A DNA stretch of 36,973 nt from an uncultured Myxococcales bacterium (GTDB lineage Bacteria > Myxococcota_A > UBA9042 > DTJE01). Position 1 is the stretch's first letter, and each line of letters starts with the position of its first letter. A model generated the notes under the pieces. The model was not told the DNA's origin. It did no database searches and saw nothing but the letters and a program-made list of their open reading frames with translations. Below, piece after piece: positions 7,673-16,814 of this stretch. The stretch spans positions 1 through 36,973 of the forward strand of contig CAIOFV010000029.1 in NCBI GenBank assembly GCA_903857665.1. The letters run 5' to 3'. Both the position numbers and the translations under genes were made by a program.

Positions 7673-8656
7673 ATGCCCCAGGTGACGGTCCTGACGGCCG
7701 TTCGAAACGGCGCCCGGTTCCTGGGGCAGACCCTCGACAGCATCCGGGCGCAGACGTTCGACGACTGGGAGCACGTGGTCGTGGACGACGCCTCCATCGA
7801 CGACTCGCCCAGGATCGTGGAACGGGCGGCGGCCGCGGATCCGAGGGTCCGGCTGATCCGCCGCACCACCTGCGGCGGGCCCTTCGCGGCCGCCAACGAA
7901 GGCCTTCGGCATGCGCGGGGCCGCTACATCGTTCGCAACGACGCGGACGACGTGTCGCTGCCGACGCGGATCGAAACCCAACTGGCCTTCCTTCGCGAGC
8001 ACCCTGGCCTGAAGGCGTGCGCGTCGGATGCGCAGTTGATCGGGTCGGATCGACCGGGCTGGCGACTGCCGCGCACCCCCGGCGAGGTGGCGTGGTCGCT
8101 GTGCTTCCGTTGCGTGCTGCACCACAGCACCGCGTGCATCGAGCGTTCGGCCCTGGATGCCATCGGTGGATACCGCGAGGCCCCCTGTTCCCAGGACTAC
8201 CGGCTCTGGTGCGACCTCGCCCGGCGTCGATGGATCGGCGTGGTTCCCCAGGCCCTGGTGCAGTTCCGGCGGCACGATCAAAGCATCACGCGGACCCGCC
8301 CCGCCGAGCAGCGGGCCGAGTCCCTGAACATCCTTTCGGACCACCTCCAGACGCTGACCGGCCACCCGTGGGATCGCGGGGATATCGAGGCCCTGCATGC
8401 CGTGGGCCGCGAACTGCACTGGCCGGTTGGCGAGGGGCTGCGGGCCATCCGCCTGCTGGTGGCGGCGCGGCGTGCCGATCGAACGCTGGACGCGGGCGAG
8501 CGCCGCGACCTGATGCGCGAGGCGGTGGAGCGGAAGGCGGCCTTCCTGGCCCAGAACCTGCGGTTCCAGCCCCTGGCGCTGGCGCCCTACCTGTGGGCGC
8601 GGGCCTCGCTGAGGCTGAAGGCCCGGGGAGGTGACGCGCCCTACTCGACCTCGTAG
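7673..8656 (+). CDS. Family 2 glycosyltransferase (GT-A fold)
   Basis: A 327-residue protein with no signal peptide or membrane segment. GT2 enzymes transfer a sugar from a nucleotide-sugar donor, usually in envelope or exopolysaccharide synthesis. The N-terminus is typical: TVLTAVRNGARFL, then VVVDDASIDD (nucleotide-binding Asp), then RNDADD at residues 88-93 as the DxD metal site. Near residue 175 a CSQDYRLW block resembles the ED[YW]DLW acceptor region. The start ATG 7673 has GAGGGT close upstream. The gene has no glycan-synthesis neighbours, so the acceptor is unknown. Its 3' end overlaps the stop of the convergent SIMPL gene by 16 bases. Confidence 0.88.
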   Translation: MPQVTVLTAVRNGARFLGQTLDSIRAQTFDDWEHVVVDDASIDDSPRIVERAAAADPRVRLIRRTTCGGPFAAANEGLRHARGRYIVRNDADDVSLPTRIETQLAFLREHPGLKACASDAQLIGSDRPGWRLPRTPGEVAWSLCFRCVLHHSTACIERSALDAIGGYREAPCSQDYRLWCDLARRRWIGVVPQALVQFRRHDQSITRTRPAEQRAESLNILSDHLQTLTGHPWDRGDIEALHAVGRELHWPVGEGLRAIRLLVAARRADRTLDAGERRDLMREAVERKAAFLAQNLRFQPLALAPYLWARASLRLKARGGDAPYSTS

Positions 8657-9420
8657 GTCACGTGCACGATGGTCAGGATGTCCTTTTCCAGCGACGTCGT
8701 GTCGTTCTTGCCTTCCCACGACGTGTCGGTCGAATTGACGGGGTTGATGTTGATCACGCCCATGTCGGCGGCGCGCAGCCTGCCGATGCGGCCCCCGCCG
8801 GCCTTGTCCAGCATGTTTTCGGCGCGGGCGCGGGCATCGCGCGCCGCCTCGGCCAGCATCTCGATCTTCAGTTCCCCGATCTTCGTATAGAAGTAGGACG
8901 GCGACGACGACGACACCGGCACGCCCTTTTCCAGCAGTTGCGTGATTTCCCGGGAAACCCGTTCGACCCGCTCGACGTCCCCCGACTGCACCGAAACCCC
9001 CTGGCGGGTCTTGTAGCCCCGGAAGATCCTGCGCTGGATGCGCTCCTCGCCGGTACCCTGGAACTCGTTGTCGAAGACCTCCTCGACCTCGGCGGACGAC
9101 ACGCGGATCTCCTCGGGCCGGATCCCCTGCGCCGCCAGGTACTCCCGGGCGGTCTTCATGTGCCCGGCCAGCGCGTGGTAGGCGGTCGTGCGATCCATGT
9201 CCTGCGTTGCGATCTCGGCGCTCCACCCGATCTGGTCCGACACGATGCGCTTCTTGGCCGACCCCGTGACCTGGATCGTGCGGTCCGCGGGCCGCATCTT
9301 GACGCGTTCCCACGCGCTGGCGGCCAGCCAGGTCGAAACCACGATGCCGATGGCCAGGAACAGCAGGCCTCCGGCGAAGTGCTCGCCATTCGGACGCTGG
9401 GGGCGCGGCGTGTCTGCCAT
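8641..9420 (-). CDS. SIMPL-domain (DUF541) membrane-anchored protein
   Basis: A 259-residue protein. Residues ~15-37 are one hydrophobic segment after a Pro-rich cytoplasmic start, and the rest should be periplasmic. Residues ~47-255 match the SIMPL (DUF541) family: RTIQVTGSAKKRIVSDQIGW at the start, then RVERVSREITQLL and LAEAARDARARAENM. These proteins form oligomeric periplasmic assemblies of poorly defined role, linked to envelope stress (for example YggE of E. coli, SIMPL in signalling). The gene begins 16 bases after the stop of the IgGFc-binding-type lipoprotein and is probably its operon partner. It ends inside the tail of the opposing glycosyltransferase gene. Confidence 0.87.
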   Translation of the reverse strand: MADTPRPQRPNGEHFAGGLLFLAIGIVVSTWLAASAWERVKMRPADRTIQVTGSAKKRIVSDQIGWSAEIATQDMDRTTAYHALAGHMKTAREYLAAQGIRPEEIRVSSAEVEEVFDNEFQGTGEERIQRRIFRGYKTRQGVSVQSGDVERVERVSREITQLLEKGVPVSSSSPSYFYTKIGELKIEMLAEAARDARARAENMLDKAGGGRIGRLRAADMGVININPVNSTDTSWEGKNDTTSLEKDILTIVHVTYEVE

Positions 9421-9436
9421 CGGAATGCCCTCCCTG

Positions 9437-11506
9437 CTACTGGATGACCTGCAGCGATTCGACGTTCATGCCACCCGGGTAGCCGTAGGAAACGTACTGG
9501 TCCCACCCGTACACCAGCAGCCCGATCTTGTGGTCGCTGGACACGACGTGGGACCCGGCGGCCAGCGGGAAGCGCGCCAGCGACCATCCGGTGATCGGGG
9601 TGGCCGTCAGTGGCGAAGGCAGCGGTTGGCCGTCCAGCGTGACCACGGCGTCCGGCGGCCCCACGACGTTGACGTAGTTCAGCGCGTACTTGGTGGGCAC
9701 CAGGAACACGTACTCCTGGCGGTACTGCTCGATGGGCACGCCCACCATGAAGCTGGGGTCCCCGATGTTCGCGTCGTCGGGCGAGCAGTCCTTGTCGGTG
9801 CTGCAGGACGTCCCGAAGAGGTTGCCGCCGCAGGTGCTGTTGAACAGGCCGGACTCGCAGGCCTCGTGCGCCGAGCCGGGCGCGTCCTGGCCTTCCAGGT
9901 AGTGCCCCACCAGGATCGGCTTGGTCCCCAGGATCTCCACCGAGTCCTGGATCTCGAAGTCGAAGTACTCGCCCTTGTCCAGCAGCGGCACCGTCACCAC
10001 CGGCGGCACCACGGTCACGGCGGTCCCGTCGTCGGACGCCATCACGCGCACGAAGTCCGGCGCCTTGCCCCGGGGCCAGGTGCGACCGACCACGTAGGTC
10101 TGCCCCCAGGCCGCCAGCGGCTGGATCTGCTCTTCCATGTGATCGCACGCCCCGACCACCGGGCAGTCGCTGTCCTGCGTGCATCCCATCGTGTCGTAGC
10201 TGCACTTCATCATCTTGCAGGTGGACAGCGGGGCGTTCGCGCACACGTGCCCGCCGAACACCGCCACGCGCTGGTCGGCTTCCACCCACGTCCCCGTGAG
10301 GTCCGCGTAGGCCGCCGCCGTTTCGATGTTCAGGACCTCGTAGGGGTTCATCGTGGTGGTCCACGATTGTCCCGCCGTCAGGGCAGGCACCGTTCCACCC
10401 GCCGCGGTGGCCGCAGACACCTTGATGGTCACGCTGGTCGGCTTGGTCCCGGTCGCCACCACCGCGAAGTTCGACGCCAGCCCGGCCACGCCGGGCCGGT
10501 GCGGCCAGGCCATCACGAGGTACTTCCTGCCCAGCACGTTGGTCGGCAGCAGCAGCGACGCGTCGTTGGAAAACACGCCGACGTTTTCCAGCGGGTTGAA
10601 CTGGAACGCGACGATCGGCAGGTTCGACGTCACGCGGCGCGCCAGCTTGTCCTGCAGCACGCCGACGATGTTGTAGGGGTCCAGGTTGATGATGGTCGCG
10701 GTCTTGGGCGGCGCCTTGATCGTCGTCTCCTCGCCGTCCCACTTTTCGACCTTCACCGTCGCGGTGAACGTCTCGTTGGTGTTCGACACGACGATGGCGA
10801 AGGGCGAGTTCATGCCGTCGTTTTCCGTGTTCTGGTCCATGTCGATGGCCCAGTACTCGCAACCCAGGTTCGTCGCGAACTTCTCGTTGTAGGCGCACAG
10901 GTCGATGCACATGCCCAGCTGGCAGAGGCGCCCGGTGTTCTCGGTATCGCAGTCCTCGACGAACACGTATTCCGTCGCGGCCTCGTTGCACTGCATGACC
11001 TGGGTGCCTTCGCACTGCTTCATGCCCGGCACGCAGAACACGCACTCGCCGTTGACGCACTTCTTGTCGCCGCAGTTGACCGTGTCCTCCCAGTCGGACC
11101 CGAAGCTGTTGCACCGGCGCGACTCGTTCAGCGACGAGCACTCCACCGCGTTCGGCGTGCACGTCAGGCACGCGCCCTCGATGCACAGCAGGTCGCCGCA
11201 CGGCATCCGGACTTCCTGGGTCCCGTCGCTGGAGCAGGTGACCGACGTGTTGTGGTCGCACTGGTGCAGGTCGGGCGAGCAGACGACGTCGCCGCCCAGG
11301 TCGCGAGCGACTTCCTGCGGCAGGTCGGCATCGACCAGGGCTTCGCCCCGCTCGTCCACCCCTGGATCGGGAAGCTCCCGCCCGATGATCACCGGTGGAC
11401 CGTCCAGCAGGATGCCGTAGTCCCACTGGCGCAAGGGCTTGTTGTCACAGCCCGACCCGAAGGCCAGCATCGACGCCAGGATCGAAACCGCAACCGACGC
11501 CCGCAT
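9437..11506 (-). CDS. IgGFc-binding-type N-terminal domain lipoprotein
   Basis: A 689-residue protein with signal peptide and candidate lipid site Cys20 (FGSGC; the -3 residue is atypical). Residues ~75-205 hold repeated short Cys-rich modules, with motifs such as CGDKKCVNGECVFC, as in many myxobacterial surface proteins. Residues ~215-689 match the domain named after the N-terminus of human IgGFc-binding protein: CEYWAIDMDQ, then SNTNETFTATVKV, LPIVAFQFNPL, and near the C-terminus the DHKIGLLVYGWDQYVSYGYPGG ending. In bacteria these are thought to be surface adhesion or binding proteins. An extended -10 lies just upstream, and the SIMPL gene follows by 16 bases. Confidence 0.88.
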   Translation of the reverse strand: MRASVAVSILASMLAFGSGCDNKPLRQWDYGILLDGPPVIIGRELPDPGVDERGEALVDADLPQEVARDLGGDVVCSPDLHQCDHNTSVTCSSDGTQEVRMPCGDLLCIEGACLTCTPNAVECSSLNESRRCNSFGSDWEDTVNCGDKKCVNGECVFCVPGMKQCEGTQVMQCNEAATEYVFVEDCDTENTGRLCQLGMCIDLCAYNEKFATNLGCEYWAIDMDQNTENDGMNSPFAIVVSNTNETFTATVKVEKWDGEETTIKAPPKTATIINLDPYNIVGVLQDKLARRVTSNLPIVAFQFNPLENVGVFSNDASLLLPTNVLGRKYLVMAWPHRPGVAGLASNFAVVATGTKPTSVTIKVSAATAAGGTVPALTAGQSWTTTMNPYEVLNIETAAAYADLTGTWVEADQRVAVFGGHVCANAPLSTCKMMKCSYDTMGCTQDSDCPVVGACDHMEEQIQPLAAWGQTYVVGRTWPRGKAPDFVRVMASDDGTAVTVVPPVVTVPLLDKGEYFDFEIQDSVEILGTKPILVGHYLEGQDAPGSAHEACESGLFNSTCGGNLFGTSCSTDKDCSPDDANIGDPSFMVGVPIEQYRQEYVFLVPTKYALNYVNVVGPPDAVVTLDGQPLPSPLTATPITGWSLARFPLAAGSHVVSSDHKIGLLVYGWDQYVSYGYPGGMNVESLQVIQ

Positions 11507-11533
11507 CCGTCCACCGCCTTCGTTCGCGGGGTG

Positions 11534-11539
11534 ATTGTA
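11534..11539 (-). promoter_or_regulatory. Extended -10 promoter for the IgGFc-type lipoprotein
   Basis: On the minus strand TGCTACAAT combines the TGn extension with TACAAT (five of six -10 bases). The expected transcription start is about 20 bases before the ATG at 11506. The -35 is weak, which is usual for extended -10 promoters. Confidence 0.5.
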
Positions 11540-11591
11540 GCAAAATGCCGGGGATCCGGATGCTTCCTTGCCCGCAGGCCTCGAAGGGGAT

Positions 11592-12189
11592 TCAGGAGCG
11601 GCCCTGGCGCGCCGCCTCCTTGGCCAGGATCTTCATGCCGGCCATGTGCCCCGACGTCACCGCCGCGGATTGCCCGGTCCCCGGGTATGTCCAGTTGCCC
11701 GCGAGCACGAGGTTGGGAAACGGCGTCTGGTGGGGCATCCGCTTGTCCATCGACTGGCCGGGGACGTTGCGCCAGGAGGGCCGCCGCGGCCAGCCCCTTT
11801 TCCCCGCCGCCGACGACCACCACGTCGCGCTCCTCGGTGCTGGCGCAGGCGCCCTCCGGCGTCGCCGCATGGCGGTGGCACCCGGTGCAGTCGTCGGGCG
11901 CGTCGTCGAGGCCCGCCGGATGCCGGGGAGGCGCCATCGGCCCCGTGGCAGGCCAGGCAGTCGGCCCTCCCGAAGCCGGCTGCGTGGTCGGACTGGGTGA
12001 GCGCAGGGCCGAGTCGAAGACCGGGGTCGCCCCCGTGATCGCCGACAGCTCGACCGCATCGGCGGCGTCGCCGGGCACGTCGGCCCGCACGTCGCCCGAC
12101 GTCGCGTCATCGCCGGAGACACCGGCGCAGGATGTCAGGACGAACAGGAGCGCCAGGCAGGCCTCCGGGCGCCACCGGACGGATGCCAC
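11592..12189 (-). pseudogene. Decayed c-type haem lipoprotein / FAD oxidoreductase remnant
   Basis: No single frame covers this region, but recognisable protein pieces lie in order in all three minus-strand frames. First is a lipoprotein signal ending LFVLTSC from GTG 12187-12189, with an Asp-rich linker. A one-base shift near 12000 moves to a frame with DCLACHG, a CxxCH haem motif. A second shift near 11910 returns to the first frame with a second motif, DDCTGCHRH, followed by DVVVVGGGEKGLAAAALLA, which resembles the FAD-binding start of phytoene-desaturase-like amine oxidases. Directly after that the third frame gives their C-terminus, NLVLAGNWTYPGTGQSAAV to the TGA at 11592. The several hundred residues expected between the FAD start and end are missing, so this is a deletion remnant. 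Confidence 0.7.
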
Positions 12190-12209
12190 CGGGCTCCACC
12201 GGACGGACG
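12172..12209. repeat. Three short imperfect direct repeats of CCACCGG
   Basis: CCACCGGACGGATG, CCACCGGGCT and CCACCGGACGGACG follow one another across the presumed start of the pseudogene. A run of eight C lies just beyond, at 12233-12240. These are slippage-prone sequences beside a decayed gene. Confidence 0.5.
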
Positions 12210-12321
12210 CGCCAACCGCACGTCGCAACGGTCCCCCCCCGGCACGGTGAAGACGGGCCCAGCGTGTCGGGTGGGAGGGGACAACGGGGCGCCGAAGCGT
12301 TCCGAGGGAGGGGGCGTGCGC

Positions 12322-15300
12322 TCAGTTGACGAACGTGAACGCAGCCGCGTTCGAGCGTGCGGATTCGCGGGTGACCGCCTTCACGTCCCACGGGCCCGTG
12401 GCCGAGCCCGCGTTGATCATGGTGGCCGTGATCGACGTGTCCGACCAGGTCAGGGGCGTCAGCGTGAAGCCCGAGATCGTGAGTTGGCCGGGCTGCGAAC
12501 CGAAGCCCGTGCCGGTGACGGTCAGGGTGTAGCCGCCCTTGTTGCTCCCGGTCGGCGGCGCCAGCGCATCGATCTTCGGCGCGACCAGGCGCACGCCCAG
12601 CGTGGCGGCGGACGATTCCGAGAAGTTCGTCAGCACGACCCGCAGGCAGCCGAAGCCCACCGCACCGATCAGCGCGTCGGGCTGGTTCTGCAGGAGCGTG
12701 GCGACCCGCGGCATTCCCGCCGACGCCGGCCCGTCGCATCCCACGGTGTCCGCGTAGACGTCCACCGACTGGCCCGCCAGGAGGCCCGAGCCCCGGGCCA
12801 CCAGGTCGCGTCCGGCCAGCTTCGTCACCACGTCGGCCGATACCCGCACGTCGATGCGGTTGCTGCTGGCTGCCGGACGCGCGTCCGACACATCGACCCC
12901 GACGTCCCCGTCCAGCGCCCGGGTGCTGTGCGTCAGGGAGATCCCCTGCGTCACGTCCAGCGCCTGCGTCCAGTACGCCGTCGCGAAGCCCGTTGTCAGT
13001 TCCGCGACCGACGTGCCGGTGACCGATCCCAACGCCAGCCAGGCGCTCGACCAGTACACCGGGTTGCCATACAGCGCCTCGTACAGGCCCAGGATCGCCC
13101 CCGCGTAGTTCCCGTTCAGCCAGACGGCCCAGGCGCCTGCGGCGTAGGCCTGGTCGGCGTCATACCCGGTGTTGAACGTCCCGGGCAGCGACAAGGTCGG
13201 GAAGTCCAGGCCCCCCACGATGTCGCCGGCGATGTCGGCCTCGGCGCCCAGCGTTTCCACCGCGACCCAGTTGGCCGACGCCTCGTCGATCCAGTTCATC
13301 ACCAGGTTCGTCGTGTACTGGCGCTGGAACACGTGGCCCATTTCGTGGGCCGTGGTGGTCTTGAGGACCTTGCCCATGGGCAGCCGGCTGTTGATCTTCA
13401 CCCACGGCTGCCCGAACACGCCCGCCGTGGTGGACCCCTTCACGCCAGCCGCGTCCCCCATGTCCGCGACGGTGACGACGATCCACCCGCCCAGGCAGCC
13501 GGCGGGTTGGGCCCATCCCTGCCCGGTGAGTTTGTCGTACACCGCGATCAGGGTCGCCATCACTTCCGCGGCAAAGGCATCGGACACGTACCCGGCGGCC
13601 GCCGGATCGCTGACGTAGTTCACCTGGATCTTCCGGTCCTCGTCGGTCAGCGTCCCCTTTTCACTCTTCCACGAGAACACCGCGACGCTGCCCGTGATCT
13701 GGTTCAGCGACAGGCTCGGGAAGCCCACCGGCGCGGGTGCGGCCAAAGGCGCCGGCGCAGGTGCGGCCAAAGGCGCCGGCGCAAGGCCGGACGAAGGGGA
13801 CGCGGGTGACGGGGCGGCGGCAGGGAACGCGGGTGCGACGAAGCGCGGCAGCGGGTCCCGGTGCGCGAGGCCCGGCGTCGCCGCCGCGGGCTTGTACTCC
13901 CCGGCGGGCACGACCAGCCGCGCCACGTGGAGTCCCATGTCCACCTCGGTGGGCAGGTTCGCGTACAGGCCCGTGGCCGCATCCATCAGGCCGATCTCCG
14001 GGGGGGTCGTCCGGCCTTCCATGGTGAACGGCATTTCCAGGGTGATCGGCGCCAGCAGTCGCGCGGGTTCCGGGTCGAACGTCAGCCGGGTCACGAACGA
14101 CCCGGCCGTCAGTTGCGGCAGCCCCAGCGCGTTCTGGACCGCCGAGTGCGAGCAGGTGATCGCGTAGGCTCCGCCGGTCCCGTCGGGGTCCGGCAGCGCG
14201 CCCGGAGGGATCGTCACCCGCACCCCGCCGCACCCGAAGCGGGCGCCATCCACGCCCAGCCGCTTCGCGGGACCATCGACCGCCGGGTAGGCCGACATCC
14301 CTTCCGCGCCTTCCTCTTCCACCGACAGCGGCAGGGTGTCCCCGGTGGCGGTGTTGGTCAGCGTGAACACACCCAGCGTGCCCAGCGCGAAGGCCCGCCC
14401 CATCACCTGGTCCCGCACGGCATACGCCGGCTCCGGATCGCCGGTCCGGTTGAACACCAGCGAGCCGTCGAAGATCCCGGGAGCGACCACCACGTCATAG
14501 GGGTCGTCGGGCTGCAGGTACAGCGTATCGCCGCGGGCCACCTTCACGGGCTTCTGCCAGGACGCGAACTGGTGGAACCGGGAACCGACCGTCACGACCC
14601 GCCCGACCTCCAGGTTGCCGCGGACCGGCACGCTGGCAGGCGCGCTGGTGCGCGTCTTCAGGTTGAACAGTTCCAGCCCGAACACGGTCAGCGAAACGGA
14701 GTCGTCGGCCCCCAGCCCGTTGAAGATCGTCGTCGCCTGGGGATCGACGGAAACCACCATCCGGTCGTCGGACAGCACGGCCGCGGGGAACGTCGCCGAT
14801 CCGCGCTTCGTGGTCACGCCGACCGTCAGGTGATGGTCGTCCAGGTTCTCGCGGCGCAGTTGCGCCAGGTGGGAACCGCCCAGCACCCACGACGTCGGGT
14901 AGGACAGCGCGCCCTCGGACGCGGCTCCCACGTCCCAGGCGGCGACCGGCAGGAACAGGCCGTCCGTCTCCTCGCCGGCATCGACCGTCGGGACCGTCGC
15001 CGGCCGGACTTCCATCGGCGAGGCCTCGACCCACGGCCCGACGCCGTCCAGGCGCTTCACGCGCACCGTCACCACGCCGGCTCCAGCGCCCGCCGGCACG
15101 TTGAACGTGATCGTGCCCATCCCGTCGAAGGCCAGCAGCGCATCGACCGTGTACCCGGTCGCGGGGAACTGCGTTCCGCCGAAGTCCACGAGGTTCTGGG
15201 CGGGGTCGGACGCGAACCCGATGCCATACAGCATCAGTTCGTCGCCCGGGCTGGCGATGGCGGGGGAGGGAGCCTGCACGGGCACGGGCTGGCAGGGCGG

Positions 15301-16794
15301 AAGCGCGGTGTATCGATAGTACGCCCCGGTCGAATCCATCCCGTCGATCGTCACCCACACGTCGCCGTCCTGGTACCCGCGGAACATGCACAGGGGATAG
15401 TCGTAGGGCGGCACGACGCCGTCGGGCGCCACGAACGTGATCGTCGTGTCCGACACCGAGGTCGGCGCGGGATGCAGCAGGCGCCCGTGGCTCATCGTGA
15501 TCCCGACCCGGGACGGATCAATCCCGAACCCCGAGCCCGTCAGCGTGATCGAGGTGCCGAAGGGGCCCTCGGCCGGGGCGATGCCCGCGATCAGCGGCGC
15601 GGGCGGCGGGGACGGGTCCGCCGGCAGGGAGATCACCACGTCGCCGCCGGACAGGCCCGCGCGGATCAGCCGGGCCGCCGGCGCGGACACCCCCGCGGAC
15701 TGGAACAGGGCACCGGTGTCGGGGTCTTTGTAGTTGCCTGTGGTCAACAGGCCCGCGGCCGACGACGAGCAGTCGGCGTCGCTTGCGACGTTGCCGGGGA
15801 TCCAGCAGGCGCGCCCGGCAGCCATCGGTGCGACCGTCGCATCGGCCGACGCCGCGTCGGCGAAGGTCAGCGCCACCGCGTCACCGGTCAGCGAAGGGGC
15901 CTCCGGCGCGACGACGCCCACCAGCCGATCGGCCGGGTCGGGCCCATGGTCGTCGCCACGAAGAATGAAGGCGGAAGCAGGCGTCCCGGCAAACGGGACC
16001 GTGCCTGCGGAACCGTCGTCGTCGGCGACGCCCGGCAGCCAGAAGGTACCCTGGATCCGGGCGGCCGCGAGGCTGGCAGACGTGACGTCCAGCAGTCCTG
16101 CGGCGCCGCCAGCGGGAGCAGGGGCACCCGACGCACGCCCCGGGGCCACGGGGACCGCGCCGGCCAGAAGCGCCACGGGCGTGGCAGCCCGCAGCGTCGC
16201 CAGGGCCGCAGCCACCAGCACCGGGTCACGACCGTCGGTGCCATCCGCAACGGGGAACGGCGCGAGCGCGGCCTGCAGGCGCGCGGCCTCGGCGACCAGC
16301 ACGTCGGCCAGATCGGCCAGGTCCTGTGCCTGTCGGGCCTGGCGGCTGGTCAGCGCCAGCGGGGCGTCGCCCCCGGGACTGGCCAGGCCGGACGAGGCAC
16401 CCGCCAGCAGGGCCCGGGCGTCCGTGGACAATTCGGCCGCGGTCGTCGCGAGCACCGCGGCGGCCCCGTTGGCGGCCTTCAGCGCGTCCTGGAAGGGGCT
16501 CATGCCCAGGGTTCCCAGGTCCCGGTACAGCACCGAGTTGGTCGCGACCACGGCCTGCACCGCAGCGGACGTCGCCCGGGTCCAGCGCCGCCCCAGCGCG
16601 TTCCACTGGGCCGCGTCGGCGTCGAGGTCCCCCCGATCGACCACCAGCGCGCCCAGGGGCGGCACGTCGGGCAGGTCCGATCCGTCCGCACCGCCGGGGA
16701 CGTCGGAGGACGCGCCCCCACCCCCGTTGCAGGCCAGTGCGGCCGCCAGAAGGATCAACCCCAGGGACCGCAGCCCCGCGGACATCGCGTTCAT
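12322..16794 (-). CDS. Large IPT/TIG-domain lipoprotein with an HExxH metallopeptidase-like domain
   Basis: A 1490-residue protein. The start ATG 16792-16794 has GGAGG six bases upstream and gives a lipoprotein signal ending ALAC at Cys22. Residues ~40-400 are Ala-rich and unassigned. At least two IPT/TIG immunoglobulin-like domains are visible: one near 430 (GIAPAEGPFGTSITLTGSGFG), one at the C-terminus (PPTGSNKGGYTLTVTGTGFG). An Ala/Pro spacer near residue 1010 is encoded by a 24-base tandem repeat. Near 1150 is H1150-E-M-G-H1154, followed by NWIDEASANW with E1171, the arrangement of gluzincin-type zinc peptidases of clan MA. A surface-attached protease or processed adhesin is plausible. 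It is second in an operon, 20 bases after the unknown lipoprotein gene. Confidence 0.83.
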   Translation of the reverse strand: MNAMSAGLRSLGLILLAAALACNGGGGASSDVPGGADGSDLPDVPPLGALVVDRGDLDADAAQWNALGRRWTRATSAAVQAVVATNSVLYRDLGTLGMSPFQDALKAANGAAAVLATTAAELSTDARALLAGASSGLASPGGDAPLALTSRQARQAQDLADLADVLVAEAARLQAALAPFPVADGTDGRDPVLVAAALATLRAATPVALLAGAVPVAPGRASGAPAPAGGAAGLLDVTSASLAAARIQGTFWLPGVADDDGSAGTVPFAGTPASAFILRGDDHGPDPADRLVGVVAPEAPSLTGDAVALTFADAASADATVAPMAAGRACWIPGNVASDADCSSSAAGLLTTGNYKDPDTGALFQSAGVSAPAARLIRAGLSGGDVVISLPADPSPPPAPLIAGIAPAEGPFGTSITLTGSGFGIDPSRVGITMSHGRLLHPAPTSVSDTTITFVAPDGVVPPYDYPLCMFRGYQDGDVWVTIDGMDSTGAYYRYTALPPCQPVPVQAPSPAIASPGDELMLYGIGFASDPAQNLVDFGGTQFPATGYTVDALLAFDGMGTITFNVPAGAGAGVVTVRVKRLDGVGPWVEASPMEVRPATVPTVDAGEETDGLFLPVAAWDVGAASEGALSYPTSWVLGGSHLAQLRRENLDDHHLTVGVTTKRGSATFPAAVLSDDRMVVSVDPQATTIFNGLGADDSVSLTVFGLELFNLKTRTSAPASVPVRGNLEVGRVVTVGSRFHQFASWQKPVKVARGDTLYLQPDDPYDVVVAPGIFDGSLVFNRTGDPEPAYAVRDQVMGRAFALGTLGVFTLTNTATGDTLPLSVEEEGAEGMSAYPAVDGPAKRLGVDGARFGCGGVRVTIPPGALPDPDGTGGAYAITCSHSAVQNALGLPQLTAGSFVTRLTFDPEPARLLAPITLEMPFTMEGRTTPPEIGLMDAATGLYANLPTEVDMGLHVARLVVPAGEYKPAAATPGLAHRDPLPRFVAPAFPAAAPSPASPSSGLAPAPLAAPAPAPLAAPAPVGFPSLSLNQITGSVAVFSWKSEKGTLTDEDRKIQVNYVSDPAAAGYVSDAFAAEVMATLIAVYDKLTGQGWAQPAGCLGGWIVVTVADMGDAAGVKGSTTAGVFGQPWVKINSRLPMGKVLKTTTAHEMGHVFQRQYTTNLVMNWIDEASANWVAVETLGAEADIAGDIVGGLDFPTLSLPGTFNTGYDADQAYAAGAWAVWLNGNYAGAILGLYEALYGNPVYWSSAWLALGSVTGTSVAELTTGFATAYWTQALDVTQGISLTHSTRALDGDVGVDVSDARPAASSNRIDVRVSADVVTKLAGRDLVARGSGLLAGQSVDVYADTVGCDGPASAGMPRVATLLQNQPDALIGAVGFGCLRVVLTNFSESSAATLGVRLVAPKIDALAPPTGSNKGGYTLTVTGTGFGSQPGQLTISGFTLTPLTWSDTSITATMINAGSATGPWDVKAVTRESARSNAAAFTFVN
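13736..13783. repeat. 24-base direct repeat, two copies, inside the IPT/TIG gene
   Basis: GGTGCGGCCAAAGGCGCCGG plus GCA occurs twice in succession (13736-13759 and 13760-13783), with partial copies on each side. It encodes the LAAPAPAP spacer before the peptidase-like region. Being in frame, copy number changes would only alter spacer length. Confidence 0.7.
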
Positions 16795-16814
16795 GACCCG
16801 CCTCCGCGCAGTCC

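Noticed and set aside
11389..12228. A complete haem-binding lipoprotein gene in one frame
   Set aside because: The frame has a good signal peptide but loses homology after each shift, and its C-terminus runs into the start of the IgGFc gene; the true C-terminal residues lie in another frame.
12233..12240. Run of eight C as a phase-variation tract
   Set aside because: It lies outside any reading frame or recognised promoter spacer, so switching would have no clear effect.
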